From Leptasterias polaris (lineage: Eukaryota; Echinodermata; Asteroidea; Forcipulatida; Asteriidae): DNA of 64,000 nucleotides. The stretch covers positions 1,669,501 to 1,733,500 of the forward strand of contig JAZGTN010000085.1 in the NCBI GenBank assembly GCA_037783415.1, in the 5' to 3' direction. The translations under genes were made by a program, and so were the position numbers. Numbering within the stretch: the stretch's first letter is position 1; each line of letters begins with the position of its first letter. The notes below the pieces were generated by a model, which was given only the letters and a program-made list of their open reading frames with translations, was not told the DNA's origin and made no database searches. This document shows positions 47,320 to 60,643 of the stretch, one piece after another.

Positions 47320-49635
47320 TTGTTTTTTGTTTTTTTTCTTTGTTTTGCTTATTCTTCTGATAGTCGTTTGTCCGCAGAAAAAAACATACTTGCAAATCTT
47401 TGATCAACTTGAAACTTAATGTGACATTAGAACATAAAGAGCAGAGAAGATGTGTGAGCAATGACGTCATGATGACGTCATCGGGTGTCAAATTACAAGC
47501 CATTTAAGGTCAAAAAGTAAATCTTCTTACACAGGAAATAAAAGCTACTCAAGATATGAAATTTTATAAATAACAAACTTTTGTTTAGCCAGATTTGAAA
47601 ACTGATGACATCATTATGAAGTTACACATGTTTTTATCGAGACATAGATAATTAAATATGTGCCAAGTGAAAAACAAAGATTATTTTTTTTTTAATCAGC
47701 GAAAGAGTACATTATTTAAATTATTTGAAAGGGCAAAAGGTCCATTGTCTTTTCATAGTCATACAGCAGAGGAACATTTTTCCCCTTCCCCTTGGCAGCA
47801 GATGTTGAAACGATCCTTTGAATGACCCACACGTTCAACTAAATATGCCATTCACTGAAGTTTATTTATTTGTCAATGGATATCGATTCCTTTTTGATTA
47901 AAAAACCACATTAGATGATATTCATGTTGACATTATTAAGTTACAATTCTGAAACTTTTTACAGAGAGTTGGATACTCATTAAGTATCGGTGCATGAATC
48001 ATTAATTGTTCAAACATATATGCACTGATGTCATATATGTCATTAAAATTAGTCAAGTATTATGAGCTATCGGTTGCATGTTTTAAATTAGCTTGTTTGA
48101 TTTTTAGACATTGATTTTCCTACAGAACGGTTTGTTAAATTTAGAATATTAAAATGAAAGACACTTGTTTAGGATAATTATGCAAGACAAAGGCAAAGCA
48201 TGAGGACGGCAAGTCTAAGCATGTCGTGAATTTATACTAATAACATAATGAGTTAAGTACTATTTTTAGGAAAACCTCCATCGAAGGGTCTTTAAATATG
48301 CATGTCATAATACAAAGTTGACCAAAAACATTTATTAGTCGAACCATTCTCTGACTATAGTGACACAGCCAACAACCATACCAATCCCCCATTGCCTAAT
48401 TCTACCTCTGCGACGATCATACTAAATGCTTCTTAGTTTTAAAAACATCTCACCAACGTCACAACTTGATGATACAGGATAAACTTTATAACATAATTGT
48501 GCATTAAATAAAAAACCCATTTTGAAAAGCAATGATGTTCATACGAAACGTACCGTTTCTAGTCACCGTGCAGCGACGATAAAGACTACCGTGTGTGAGG
48601 GTCTGAAACACCCTACACAAACCGATGACGCGTCCCTTCTTCTCGGTGTGTGATCAAAACACAACCAATGTCCGTCTTTTTCTGCTTGCATTTTCCCACA
48701 TAATTAAATATCATACGAATCACTGAAGCAGGTGGTCATCTCAGTGAAACTTCGTCTTCAATTCCATATTGATAATAAAGCCATGAGAAGGGCAAGTAGG
48801 GGAACAATTAGACGTCGAATCTTAGCGGAAATCATGTTAATGCTAGTACGTAGTAGTAAGTACGCCATTGATAAGATTGCACTTGCGTTGTAAGTAAAAC
48901 ATGAATGGAAACTCTCGTTACGCCCATATGGCACTGATAGTAAACAACTACCGTTGTGCAACGTTGGTCTGTAACAAGTGCCTTGACTGGCTAGCTACCC
49001 ACCTTTGCCAGTCGCGAGGGGGTAATGCCAATCTGCGTTAGGCAATGGATTAAGATTAAAGGCCAATTTCTCTAATAGATCTATGAAAAACTTGATTTGT
49101 TCCATTGTATAAAACAATAAGTATTCAGTACCCTTTGTTTTCAAGAAAACTCATGTTTCAAGCTCTAACTTTTAGATCCTGTTGAATACTTCAAAGAAAT
49201 ACAATGTGACTAGCAAAATAAATTCAACATAAATTGCACATCGTGTAAACAGTAGGTTCTTATGCCCCTTTCATAATCATGACAAATGATGTTGCTTCAC
49301 ACATAAGGTAGCAAGCATGCGTAGTTTGATAACATTTATTTTTGAATTGTTAGTGATAGTCTTTTAATTTATCAGTTAAGCATGTTAAGTTTGTGACTAT
49401 TTACATGAAAATTGTTATACATGTGTATCTAAACTACTTTATGGAGACTCATACAGCAACGATATCACTTTCCCCCGTGTACACTAAAAGTATAAAAGTA
49501 ATAGGTTTGCAAACGACTTTTTTTGAAAATTAAAAAACTTTCAATATAAATCTGCTTACGCGTTTTAGTAACATAACAGTGCCCCATCGATACCCGAACA
49601 CCTAGTGTTTGTTCTCACAAACACTAAATCTCTAG
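47320..49635 (+). mobile_element. H2-type element with an inverted internal segment, 2,316 bp
   Basis: The H2 head and double CRE (47463, 47474) run to CATTTAAGGTCAAAAA at about 47516. From about 47517 to 49150 the sequence is the reverse complement of 38937-40560-type sequence (module 1, 39300-39550, in reverse). At about 49165 the normal H2 order resumes with CTAACTTTTAGATCC. Tail stem-loop and CTAG at 49632-49635. Confidence 0.8.
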
Positions 49636-52600
49636 TTAGGTGTTCGGTCCACAGACCGAACAACTCCTTGTTTTTGTTCGTTTTTTTTTTGTTTTTTTTT
49701 TTTTTCTTTGTTTTGCTTAATCTTCTGATAGTCGTTTGTCCGCAGAAAAAAACATACTTGCAAACCTTTGATCAACTTGAAACTTAATGTGACATTAGAA
49801 CATAAAGAGCAGAAGACGTGTGAGCAATGACGTCATGATGACGTCATCGGGTGTCAAATTACAAGCCATTTAAGGTCAAAAAAGTGCCCTCATGCCAATG
49901 CCTGTATGTTTCTGAATAGGAAAGCTATAGTATTCATATTTAAACATTATGATGGATCAAGACACGGGCAACATTTGAAAAGTTAACGCCAAATTCACAT
50001 GACCTTTACTTCCGGTCGTAACGGAAGGTCAAAGTTTGCCTTTCTGCAATTCTTAACCAAAAAACATTTCCTGCCCAAATTATTCACTTCTGTTTATCCG
50101 ATCAACCTCAAATTTACACCATGTTAGAACCTTGATGAAACCTCCATCAAGTTGTTGTGACGTCATGATTACGTCATCAGGTGTTGAAATACAGTAAATC
50201 AAAATTTAATATTTCAAAAAATCATAACTTAATCATTACTGAATGGATTGCTTCAATCAATACATCATCGGACAGGTCTTTTAAAACTCAACAAATGCTA
50301 CACAAAGAGTTATCCCGGTTGTTCTTGACTTCCCGCTGAAAATGTAAGTTGAACATTACGTTAGTATTAGCCCGCAGGTCTGGTCATTCTGCTCCATTGA
50401 CCACGCGTAATCTTGCATGTACATGTAAACAGTACACACACTGCGCCATTGATCTTGGGTGCAAAGTCCACGAAGACTGCATTGCTGTGTCGTGATACGT
50501 TATCCATGGTGGCTGTGTCGTGATACGTTATCGATGGTGGCGCTATACCAAGTTAATGGTCCTTTGTTACTGCACTCGTCGATAAATGCAACCATCCTTC
50601 GGAAATCTACGATGTTCGACGGTGGTGCAATGAATAGCTCATTGCATAACCTTCGTGTTAGCCATTTGTTGGCTTGGTGGTGAATATCAACTGAACGAGT
50701 GTATTTTGCTGAACTGTTTTGGTGATTCACTGATTTGAATAACTTTTGATAACTGAGAAAATGCAATCGGAAAAAGGTCAACATAACTTTGACTCTGATC
50801 AACAACGGTTTTTATGCGAATCTAACTATTAGATCCTGTTGAATACTTCAAAGAATTACAATGTGACTAGCAAAATAAATTCAACATAAATTGCACATCG
50901 TGTAAACAGTAGGTTCTTATGCCCTTTTCATAATCATGACAAATGATGTTGCTTCACACATAAGGTAGCAAGCATGCGTAGTTTGATAACATTAATTTTT
51001 GAATTGTTAGTCTTTTAATTTATCAGTTAAGCATGTTAAGTTTGTGACTATTTACATGAAAATTGTTATACATGTGTATCTAAACTACTTTATGGAGACT
51101 CATACAGCAACGATATCACTTTCCCCCGTGTACACTAAAAGTATAAAAGTAATAGGTTTGCAAACGACTTTTTTTTGAAAATTAAAAAACTTTCAATATA
51201 AATCTGATTACGCATTTTAGTAACATAACAGTGCCCCATACCCGAACAAAGGGTACTGAATACTTATTGTTTTATACACTGGAACAAATCAAGTTTTTCA
51301 TAGATCTATTAGAGAAATTGGCCTTTAATCTTAATCCATTGCCTAACGCAGAATGACATACCCCCTCGCGACTGGCAACGGTGGGTAGCTAGCCAGTCAA
51401 GGCACTTGTTACAGACCAACGTGGCACAACGATAGTTGTTTACTATCAGTGCCATGTGGGCGTAACGAGAGTTTCCATTCATGTTTTACTTACAACGCAA
51501 GTGCAATCTTATCAATGGCGTACTTACTACTACGTACTAGCATTAACATGATTTCCGCTAAGATTCGACGTCTAATTGTTCCCCTACTTGCCCTTCTCAT
51601 GGCTTTATTATCAATATGGAATTGAAGACGAAGTTTCACTGAGATGACCACCTGCTTCAGTGATTCGTATGATATTTAATTATGTGGGAAAATGCAAGCA
51701 GGAAAAGACGAACAATGGTAATATGTTTTGATCATACACCGAGAAGGAAGGATGTGTCATCGGATCGTAATGGGTGTTTCAGACCCTCGTCACGGCATGT
51801 GTTTACCTTGCTACACGGGACTAACTTCGGTAAGTTTTCCGTGTGAACATCATTGCTTTTCAAAATGATTCTTTTATTTGATGCACAATTACGTTATAAA
51901 GTTTATCCTGTATCATCAAGTGGTGACCGTTGGTGAAATGTTTTTAAAACTAAGGAACGTTTAATATGAACGTCGAAGAGATAGAGTTGGGCAATGGGGG
52001 ATTGGTATGAATGTTGGCTATGTCACTATAGTCAGAAAATGGTCAGACTGATGAATGTTTTCCGTCAACTTTGTATAGCGACATACTTATTTGAAAACCC
52101 TTCGATAAAGTTTCCCCTAATAAGGTTTCGTTTATAAGTTGTTCACATCAAAAACAGGATGTGCACCTTCCACTCATTTTTTTTGGCGTAATTTCCTTAC
52201 TCTGATATGTTGTATTGTTATGAGCCCTCGAACAGGTTGGTCCTGGAGAGAGCGCAATATAAATTCAATAAATTATTATTATTATTATAAAATCATGAAA
52301 TGTTGTAAGTCTTGAATTTTATTTATTTGAGCAGTTTCAGCTTGACTTAATTTGCTTTGAGTCATACTTTGTTTATTGTTTTTTCTTCTTCAGAATATAC
52401 AACACATCAGTACCCGAATGTTCTCCAGTGAAAAAAATCATACTCGTTGCTGTGTTGAATTCCCTAATTTCTTGCTGAATGTATGATGATGCACCATACA
52501 GGTAGAAATAGTTATTAACTCGTTAAAACTATTTTATTAGTTAAAATTCACGAGAGGCTTAAATTTGCCGTCTTTATGACTTGCCTTTATCTTGCATAAT

Positions 52601-53435
52601 TATTAAAAACATGTGTTTTTTATTTCAATATTATAAATTTAACAAACCGTTCTGTATGAAGACTAATGTCTAAAAATCAAGCAAGCTATTTTTTAAAATG
52701 CAACCAATAGCTCATTGTATGCTCGACTTGTTTTAACAATCAAAGTATCATGCACCGATACATAATGAGAAGCCAAATCACAGTATTTGAAAACCTGTTA
52801 AAACTTCTAAGAATTGTAATTTAATAATGTCAACATGATTTGCATAGTCGGATTTATTATAAAGAATCAATATCCATTGGAAAATAAATAAACTTCTGTG
52901 AGTGGCATACATGATAGTTGTACTTGTGAGTAATTCAAAGGCTCGTTTTAAGATATGCAACCAAAACGAAAGGAAATTCGAAAAATGTATGCTGCTCTGT
53001 ATGAAAGGACAATATTGACCCTCTGCCCTTTCAAATAAATTAAATAATGTACTCTTCGTTTTTCACTTACAATTTAAAGCACATAATTAAATACCAATGT
53101 CTCGATAAGAACTTATCTAACGTCATGACGTCATCAGTTTTCAAATGTAGGATAAGGATAAGGATAAGGATCATTTTTTTTAGCAACCAAAATAGGGTTG
53201 GATTCGTTAATTTGGCTTTAACAAAAGATTATTATTTTTTTAAATTCATATTGTGAGGTGCATTAATTTCCTGTGTAAACTAACGTTCAATCAACGAAGA
53301 TTTACACTTTACTTTCCTTGAAATTCCTTGAAATGTTTTCAGCGATTCAATGATATAGCTAACGCATTAAAACAGCACTGAGCCCAGCGAGAACCCGAAC
53401 ACCTAGAGTTTGTTTTACAAACTCTAAATCTCTAG
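49636..53435 (+). mobile_element. Long H2-type element, 3,800 bp
   Basis: One hairpin (49638-49664). From 49681 it is nearly identical to 33534-37297. Donor GTAAG at 51830, module 2 at 52394-52501, GGATAA repeats near 53150-53170. A small deletion near 53325 removes TTTCAAAAGCTATCAACA. CTAG at 53432-53435. Confidence 0.88.
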
Positions 53436-56033
53436 TGGATTTTTGAGTTTGTTCGCCCACCTCAAAAATACACGCATCGTTGTCCGCAGACTTTGACATC
53501 TTTCCCAAACTCGCACGGTCATGAAACTTGGCAACAATATTACACCTGATGATTAGATAAAACAGAAATTTCGACAACATAATGACGCCACCCAATGAAT
53601 TATTGGGTAATTAAATGTAATTAATTTAATCAAATTTTGAGTTTTTGGTTTAACAACCATGCAGAACTCGCAAACTAAGAACGATAAATTCGTAGTTATT
53701 CTTTGAAAACAAAGGGTATTGAATACTTATTGTTTTATACACTGGAACAAATCAAGTTTTTCATAGATCTATTAGAGAAATTTGCCTTTAATCTTAATCC
53801 ATTGCCTAACGCAGCATGACATACCCCTCGGTGGGTAGCTAGCCAGTCAAGGCATTTGTTACAGACCAACGTGGCACAACGGTAGTTGTTTACTATCAGT
53901 GCCATGTGGGCGTAACGTGATTTGTGCATCAATTGCGTGCCTACTACTACGTACTAGCATTAACATGAATTCCGCTAAGATTCGACGTCTAATTGTTCCC
54001 CTATTCGCCCTTCTCATGGCTTTATGATCAATATGGAATTGAAGACGAAGTTTCACTGAGATGACCACCTGCTTCGGTGATTCGTATGACTTTTAACTAT
54101 GTGAGAAAATGCAAGCAGGAAAAGACGAACATTGGTTATGTTTTGATCACACACCGAGAAGGAAGGATGTGTCATCGGATCGTGAGGGGTGTTTCAGACT
54201 CTCCTCACGGCATGTGTTTATCGTTGCTACACGGGACTAACTTCGGTAAGTTTCGTGTGAACATCATTGCTTTTTAAAATGATTCTTTTAGTTGATGCAC
54301 AATTACGTTATGAAGTTTATCCTGTATCATCAAGTGGTGACGTTGGTGAAATGTTTTTAAAACTAAGGAACGTTTAGTATTAACAGCGGTGGGTAGTCGA
54401 AAAGGGTGCTGTAGTCAGAAAATGGTCAGAATGATGAATGTTTTCCGTCAACTTTGTATTGCGACGTAATTATTTGAAAACCCTTCGATAAAGTTTTCCC
54501 TAATAAGGTTTTGTTTATAAGTTGTTCACATCAAAAACAGGATGTGCACCTTCCACTAATTTTTTCTTGCGTAATTTCCTTACTCTGATATGTTGTATTG
54601 TTATGCGCCCTCGAACAGGTTGGTCCTGGAGAGAGGGCAATATAAATTCAATAAATTATTATTATTATTATAAAATCATGAAATGTTGTAAGTCTTGAAT
54701 TTTATTTATGTGACACCAGGATATTATTTGGAGTCGTATAAATAATTGGGTTGAGGAGAATAGCTTTCCGTTTACTGTAAGTTATGAGAGTTTATTCCGA
54801 TCTGAAAATGAAGTGAAGAGAGCAGAGTCTGTTAAGTGTTGCTTCTCTTGCATTTAGTATAAAGTGAATGTGAAAGTCATAATTGGACTCATATCTAACT
54901 AAAATAACATATACAATTCGAAAATTAATTATCACAGGAATTATAATAATAAAAATAGCAATTTGCTGTACAATAGGAGAAAACTACGGGAACGCACTAC
55001 TTAATACTGATTTAAACAAAGACGTTCCCGCCAAATAGAATGACAATGGCTGTATTTTTGCTGCCACACCTTAAACTATAATTACTTACGAAAAGACACA
55101 TTAATAACAGCAAACCTTACTGGATTTCTACAATATATAAAGGATATCAATAAATTAAACAGATAATGTAAAATGATGTGAATAAATGGTGTTATATTTA
55201 CCTGAAAATGAAGAGAAGAGAGCAGAGTCTGTTAAGTGTTGCTTCTCTTGCATTTAGTATAAAGTGAATGTGAAAGTGGGGGCTTGTGAGGGCGCATAAT
55301 AAATATTTGCATAATTAAAGGCAAATCGGCGGATGGATATAAATTCGGTAAGCAATATGTACACAAATGAAAGAAAATAGTACATTTTAAAGGAATAATT
55401 AATAAACTCTGTGGGGTATATCTTTATAACCGTCACATTTATTTGAGCAGTTTCAGCTTGACTTAATTTGCTTTGAGTCATACTTTGTTTATTGTTTTTT
55501 TTCTTCTTCAGAATATACAACACATCCAGGACCCGAATGTTCTCCAGTGAAAGATTTCATACTCGTTGTTGTGTTCCATTCCCTAATTCCTTGCTGAGTG
55601 TATGATGCACCATACAGGTAGAAATAGTTATAATATTAACTCGTTAAAAATATTTTATTAGTTAAAATTCACGAGAGGCTTAAACTTGCCATCTTTATGA
55701 CTTGCCTTTATCTTGCATAATTATTAAAAATAAGTGTTTTTATTTCAATATTATAAATTTAACAAACCGTTCTGTATGAAGACTAATGTCTAAAAATCAA
55801 GCAAGCTATTTTTAAAAATGCAACCAATAGCTCATACTATGCTCGACTTATTTTAACGACATCATCGTCTAACATACAATTAAAGAAGATTTACACTTTA
55901 CTTTCCTTGAAATTTCAAAAGCTATCAACAATGTTTTCAGCGATTCAATGATATAGCTAACGCATTAAAACAGCACTGAGCCCAGCGAGAACCCGAACAC
56001 CTAGAGTTTGTTTTACAAACTCTAAATCTCTAG
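53436..56033 (+). mobile_element. H3-type element with exon-like modules and a 729-bp insertion, 2,598 bp
   Basis: H3 head, module 1 with donor GTAAG at 54245, insertion 54709-55437, module 2 at 55512-55617, tail with CTAG at 56030-56033. Confidence 0.83.
54709..55437. mobile_element. Small DNA-transposon-like insertion, 729 bp
   Basis: Starts TGTGAC and ends GTCACA. It is flanked by TTTA at 54705-54708 and 55438-55441. The empty paralogs at 36171-36185 and about 52321 read TTTATTTATTTGAGC without it. It holds a 76-bp direct repeat (54802-54877 and 55202-55277, CTGAAAATGAAG start, two mismatches) exactly 400 bp apart. No open frame of note. The superfamily is unknown; terminal repeats are only about 6 bp. 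Confidence 0.8.
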
Positions 56034-57935
56034 TGAATTTTTGAGTTTGTTCCATCTCAAAAATACACACAAATCGTTGTCCGCAGACTTTGACATCCTT
56101 CCCAAGCTCGTACGGTCATGAAACTTGGCAACAGTGTTACACCTGATAAATAGATGAAACAGAAGTTTTGACACATAATGACGTCATCCATTGATTTATT
56201 GGGTAATTAAATGTAATTAATTTAAATCAAATTTTGAGTTTTTGGTTTAACAACCAGAACTCAGAAACTAAGAACGATAAATTCGTTGTTATTTTTTGAA
56301 AACAAATGGTATTTAAACCGCTGCAAGCAGTCATGTGACAATTCATACAGGTTTACTTTCGAGACACATTGTCAATGTAACTGTGAAGCTATCAATAATG
56401 TACAATGTACTGGTAAAATGTACACAATAGTGTCTAGACTCCGAAGTTTAATTTAGTACATACATTGTGTCAGACAATAAACCATTGCAAGCAGCCATGT
56501 GATAAGTCATGAATGTTTACTTTCGAGACACATTTGTCAAGGTAACTGTGAAGCTATCAAATCGTCACCCACCGGTTCCACGAACTGACACACACGTAGA
56601 CAGTAAAAAGTAACAATTGTAGAAAACGGCATCTACTGTTGAAGGCTTTTATAAAATACCGCTTTCCTTCAAAAAGTCACGAGGTAAGTTTTCTTACAGT
56701 GGAGACTTGTTACTTTGAACTTCATATACATGGTGCTTATGACCGCTTTTTGTCCTAAATTAATAAGCAATAAAGTGAAACGTTTTGTGTTAGTACGTGA
56801 AATCAAAAATTGATGCAAAATGTTTTCGAGCTTGAAACATTAGTACCGTAGCTCACAGTATTCCGGGATGGGATGGGAAACAACTTCTGACTCGATCAAG
56901 CATATTCTGTAGATTTCAAAATTAAACTTATTTTGTTTGAAAATAGACGATTGATAGAGCGTGCTCTAACAGGGGGTGACTTCATAATTCCTTACATTAT
57001 AACATCAGAGAACACATAAAGTAGCATACCGCGCCGCACAGTCTTATGTTGTTTTTTTACCACACAGGCCATAGAACAGAAATTGTGGCGAGCGAAATCT
57101 ATTGACTTTACGTTGGGCACTGGTGACGTCATGATGACGTCGCACAATGTTTTAGCCTAACAAATACATCTACAGTATCCCACAAGTACACAATCGAAAA
57201 CAGTTGATCGGACTTATACTTTTCGAGATATGGTGGTCTCAAGATTTGCTAATTATATTCATGTCATAATGTATCATACAATAAATGTCAATGTACTGTG
57301 AAACTATCAAATGTACAAATGTATGTACTGGTTAAATGTACAAAATAGTGCCTGGACTCCAAAGTTTTATGTAGCGTTTAAATTGTATCAGTCAATAAAC
57401 CATTGTAAGCAGTCATGCGACAATTAATGACCTATAACTTTTAAAATATCAAATGTGCAAATAAATGCAATGGGTGTACACAATAGTGTCTAGACTCCGA
57501 AGTTTCATGTAGTGTATACATTGTATGAGACAATTAACCATTGCAAGCAGTCATGCGACAAGTCATGAATGCTTACTTTCGAGACACATTTTGTCAATGT
57601 GACTGTAACAATCAAATCGTCACCGACGCCACACACACGTAGATCCCAGTGAAAAGTAACAATCGGAGAAAACGGCGTTCAATGTTGAACGCTTTTTTAA
57701 ATCCCGCTTTCCTTCAAAACGCTTGGGTATTTTTAACTGGTTTTCTTACAGCGGAGACTTGATGCTTTGATTTTCATTTAAATGGTGCTTTTGACTGCTT
57801 TTCGTCCTAAATTTGAGGGGGAAAAATGAAACTCTTTACGATACCAACCGCGTGTATTGAAAAACGGCTCATCATTCCCCCACCACCGGAACCGAACACC
57901 TTGAGTTTGTGGTATGACAAACTCTGAATCTCTAG
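56034..57935 (+). mobile_element. H3-variant element with ~165-bp repeats, 1,902 bp
   Basis: The first ~1.1 kb matches 41153-42430 but with one tandem unit fewer. Diverged units follow at 57390-57600. The tail differs: CCGAACACCTTG, stem-loop GAGTTTGT/ACAAACTC, GAATCT and CTAG at 57932-57935. Confidence 0.82.
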
Positions 57936-59972
57936 TGGATTTTTGAGTTTGTTCGCCCACCTCAAAAATACACGCATCGTTGTCCACAGACTTTGACATC
58001 TTTCCCAAACTCGCACGGTCATGAAACTTGGCAACAATATTACACCTGATGATTAGATAAAACAGAAATTTCGACAACATAATGACGTCACCCAATGAAT
58101 TATTGGGTAATTAAATGTAAATAATTTAATCAAATTTTGAGTCTTTGGTTTAACAACCATGCAGAACTCGCAAACTAAGAACGATAAATTCGTTGTTTTT
58201 TCTTGAAAACAAAGGGTACTGAATACTTATTGTTTTATACACTGGAACAAATCAAGTTTTTCATAGATCTATTAGAGAAATTGGCCTTTAATCTTAATCC
58301 ATTGCCTAACGCAGAATGACATACCCCTCGCGACTGACAACGGTGGGTAGCTAGCCAGTCAAGGCACTTGTTACAGACCAACGTGGCACAACGGTAGTTG
58401 TTTACTATCAGTGCCATGTGGGCGTAACGAGAGTTTCCATTCATGTTTTACTTACAACGTAGAGCAATCTTATCAATGGCGTACTAACAATAGTAACATT
58501 ACAGATCTGAATTTCACTCAGATTCGGCGTCTAATTGTTCCCCTTTTCGCCCTTCTCATGGATTAATGATCAAATGGAATTAAAGACGAAGTTTCGCTGA
58601 GATGGCCACCTACCTCAGTGATTCGTATGACTTTTAATTATGTAAGAAAATGCAAGCAGAAAAAGACGGACATTGGTTGTGTTTTGATCACACACCGAGA
58701 AGAAGGGACGCGTCATCGGTTTGTGTAGGGTGTTTCAGACCCTCACACACGGTAGTCTTTATCGTCCCTGCACGGTGACCAGAAACGGTACGTTTCGTAT
58801 GAACATCATTGCTTTTCAAAATGAGTCTTTTATTTAATGCACAATTATGTTATAAAGTTTATCCTGTATCATCAAGTTGTGACGTTGGTGAGATGTTTTT
58901 AAAACTAAGAAGCATTTAGTATGATCGTCGCAGAGGTAGAATTAGGCAATGGGGGATTGGTATGGTTGTTGGCTGTGTCAGAGAATGGTTCGACTAATAA
59001 ATGTTTTTCGTCAACTTTTTTATTATGACATGCATATTTAAAGACCCTTCGATGGAGGTTTTCCTAAAAATAGTACTTAACTCATTATGTTATTAGTATA
59101 AATTCACGAGATGCATAGACTTGCCGTCCTCATGCTTTGCCTTTGTCTTGCATAATTATCCTAAACAAGTGTCTTTCATTTTAATATTCTAAATTTAACA
59201 AACCGTTCTGTAGGAAAATCAATGTCTAAAAACCAAACAAGCTAATTTAAAACAGCAACCGATAGCTCATAATACTTGACTAATTTTAATGACATCTTCA
59301 TCAGTGCATATATGTTTTGAACAATTAATGATTCATGCACCGATACTTAATGAGTATCCAACTCACTGTAAAAAGTTTCAGAATTGTAACTTAATAATGT
59401 CGACATAAATATCTAATGTGGTTTTTTAATCAAAAAAGAATCGATATCCATTGACAAATAAATAAACTTCAGTGAATGGCATATTTAGTTGAACGTGGGT
59501 CATTCAAAGGATCGTTTCAACATCTGCTGCCAAGATGAAGGGGAAGGGGGAAAATGTTCCTCTGCTGTATGACTATGAAATGACAATGGACCTTTTGCCC
59601 TTTCAAATAATTTAAATAATGTACTCTTTCGCTGATTTTTTTTAAAAAGTTAATCTTTGTTTTTCACTTGGCACATATTTAATTATCTATGTCTCGATAA
59701 AAACATGTGTAACTTCATAAGGATGTCATCAGTTTTCAAATCTGGCTAAACAAAAGTTTGTTATTTATAAAATTTCATATCTTGAGTAGCTTTTATTTTC
59801 TGTGTAAGAAGATTTACACTTTACTTTCCTTGAAATTTCAAAAGCTATCAACAATGTTTTCAGCGATTCAGTGATATAGCGATTCAATGATATAGCTAAC
59901 GCATTAAAACAGCACTGAGCCCAGCGAGAACCCGAACACCTAGAGTTTGTTTTACAAACTCTAAATCTCTAG
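57936..59972 (+). mobile_element. H3-type element with module 1 only, 2,037 bp
   Basis: H3 head, module 1 with donor changed to GTACG near 58790, module 2 deleted, tail with a short duplication (GCGATTCA/GTGATATAGC twice near 59860-59890). CTAG at 59969-59972. Confidence 0.82.
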
Positions 59973-60643
59973 TTTTTGTTCGTTTTTTTTTTTACTTCTT
60001 CAGATTCTTCTTCTCTCCGCCGCTTGTCCGCTAACAAAAGCACACTTCCCAAGCTCATGTGAATTTTTAGATTGATGACGTCATTATGTGTCACGTGGTA
60101 TCGTATTAAAGGTTTACTTTTTGAAGCTGTGTATCTACAAAACCACAAGTTTGACTGAGTTGAAACTTGGCATGTTGATAGACAGTGATATTGACTACTT
60201 AAAGCTAGAGTGACGACTTGATGACGTCATCATTTTTTTTTATACAAATTTTTGAAATTTTGACCAATTGTTACATATCTTCAGTTCAAAGCAAGCTATA
60301 ATCGAATTTCATTTTGCATGAGACTTGGAAGGTCCTACAAGGATATAATGTTGAGTGACGTTTTCAAGACGTCATCGATTTTCATGTTATGTCACCACCA
60401 AGGTAGTGTTTTACAAGATCTATATGTACAGAACAACTTTGGTGATCAAATGGAAACTTTGCATGTACTCATGCTGGGATGTGTTACATCCAAAAAGTTT
60501 GGTCAAATCTTTAGAACCACCATTCTAAAGACTCTATAGAAGTATATCAATATTTAATACACAGACATGTTTATAACATTTCTTTGAAACACGAGGTCAC
60601 ACCGAACACCTCTTTTTTGTTTCCAACAAATAATTATGTCTAG
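59973..60643 (+). mobile_element. Deleted H1-type element, 671 bp
   Basis: Starts TTTTTGTTCG and the H1 head. At about 60056 it jumps from CCCAAGCTCATGTG to the later H1 part. CREs near 60077 and 60220. Tail CCGAACACCTC, stem-loop and CTAG at 60640-60643. Confidence 0.8.
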
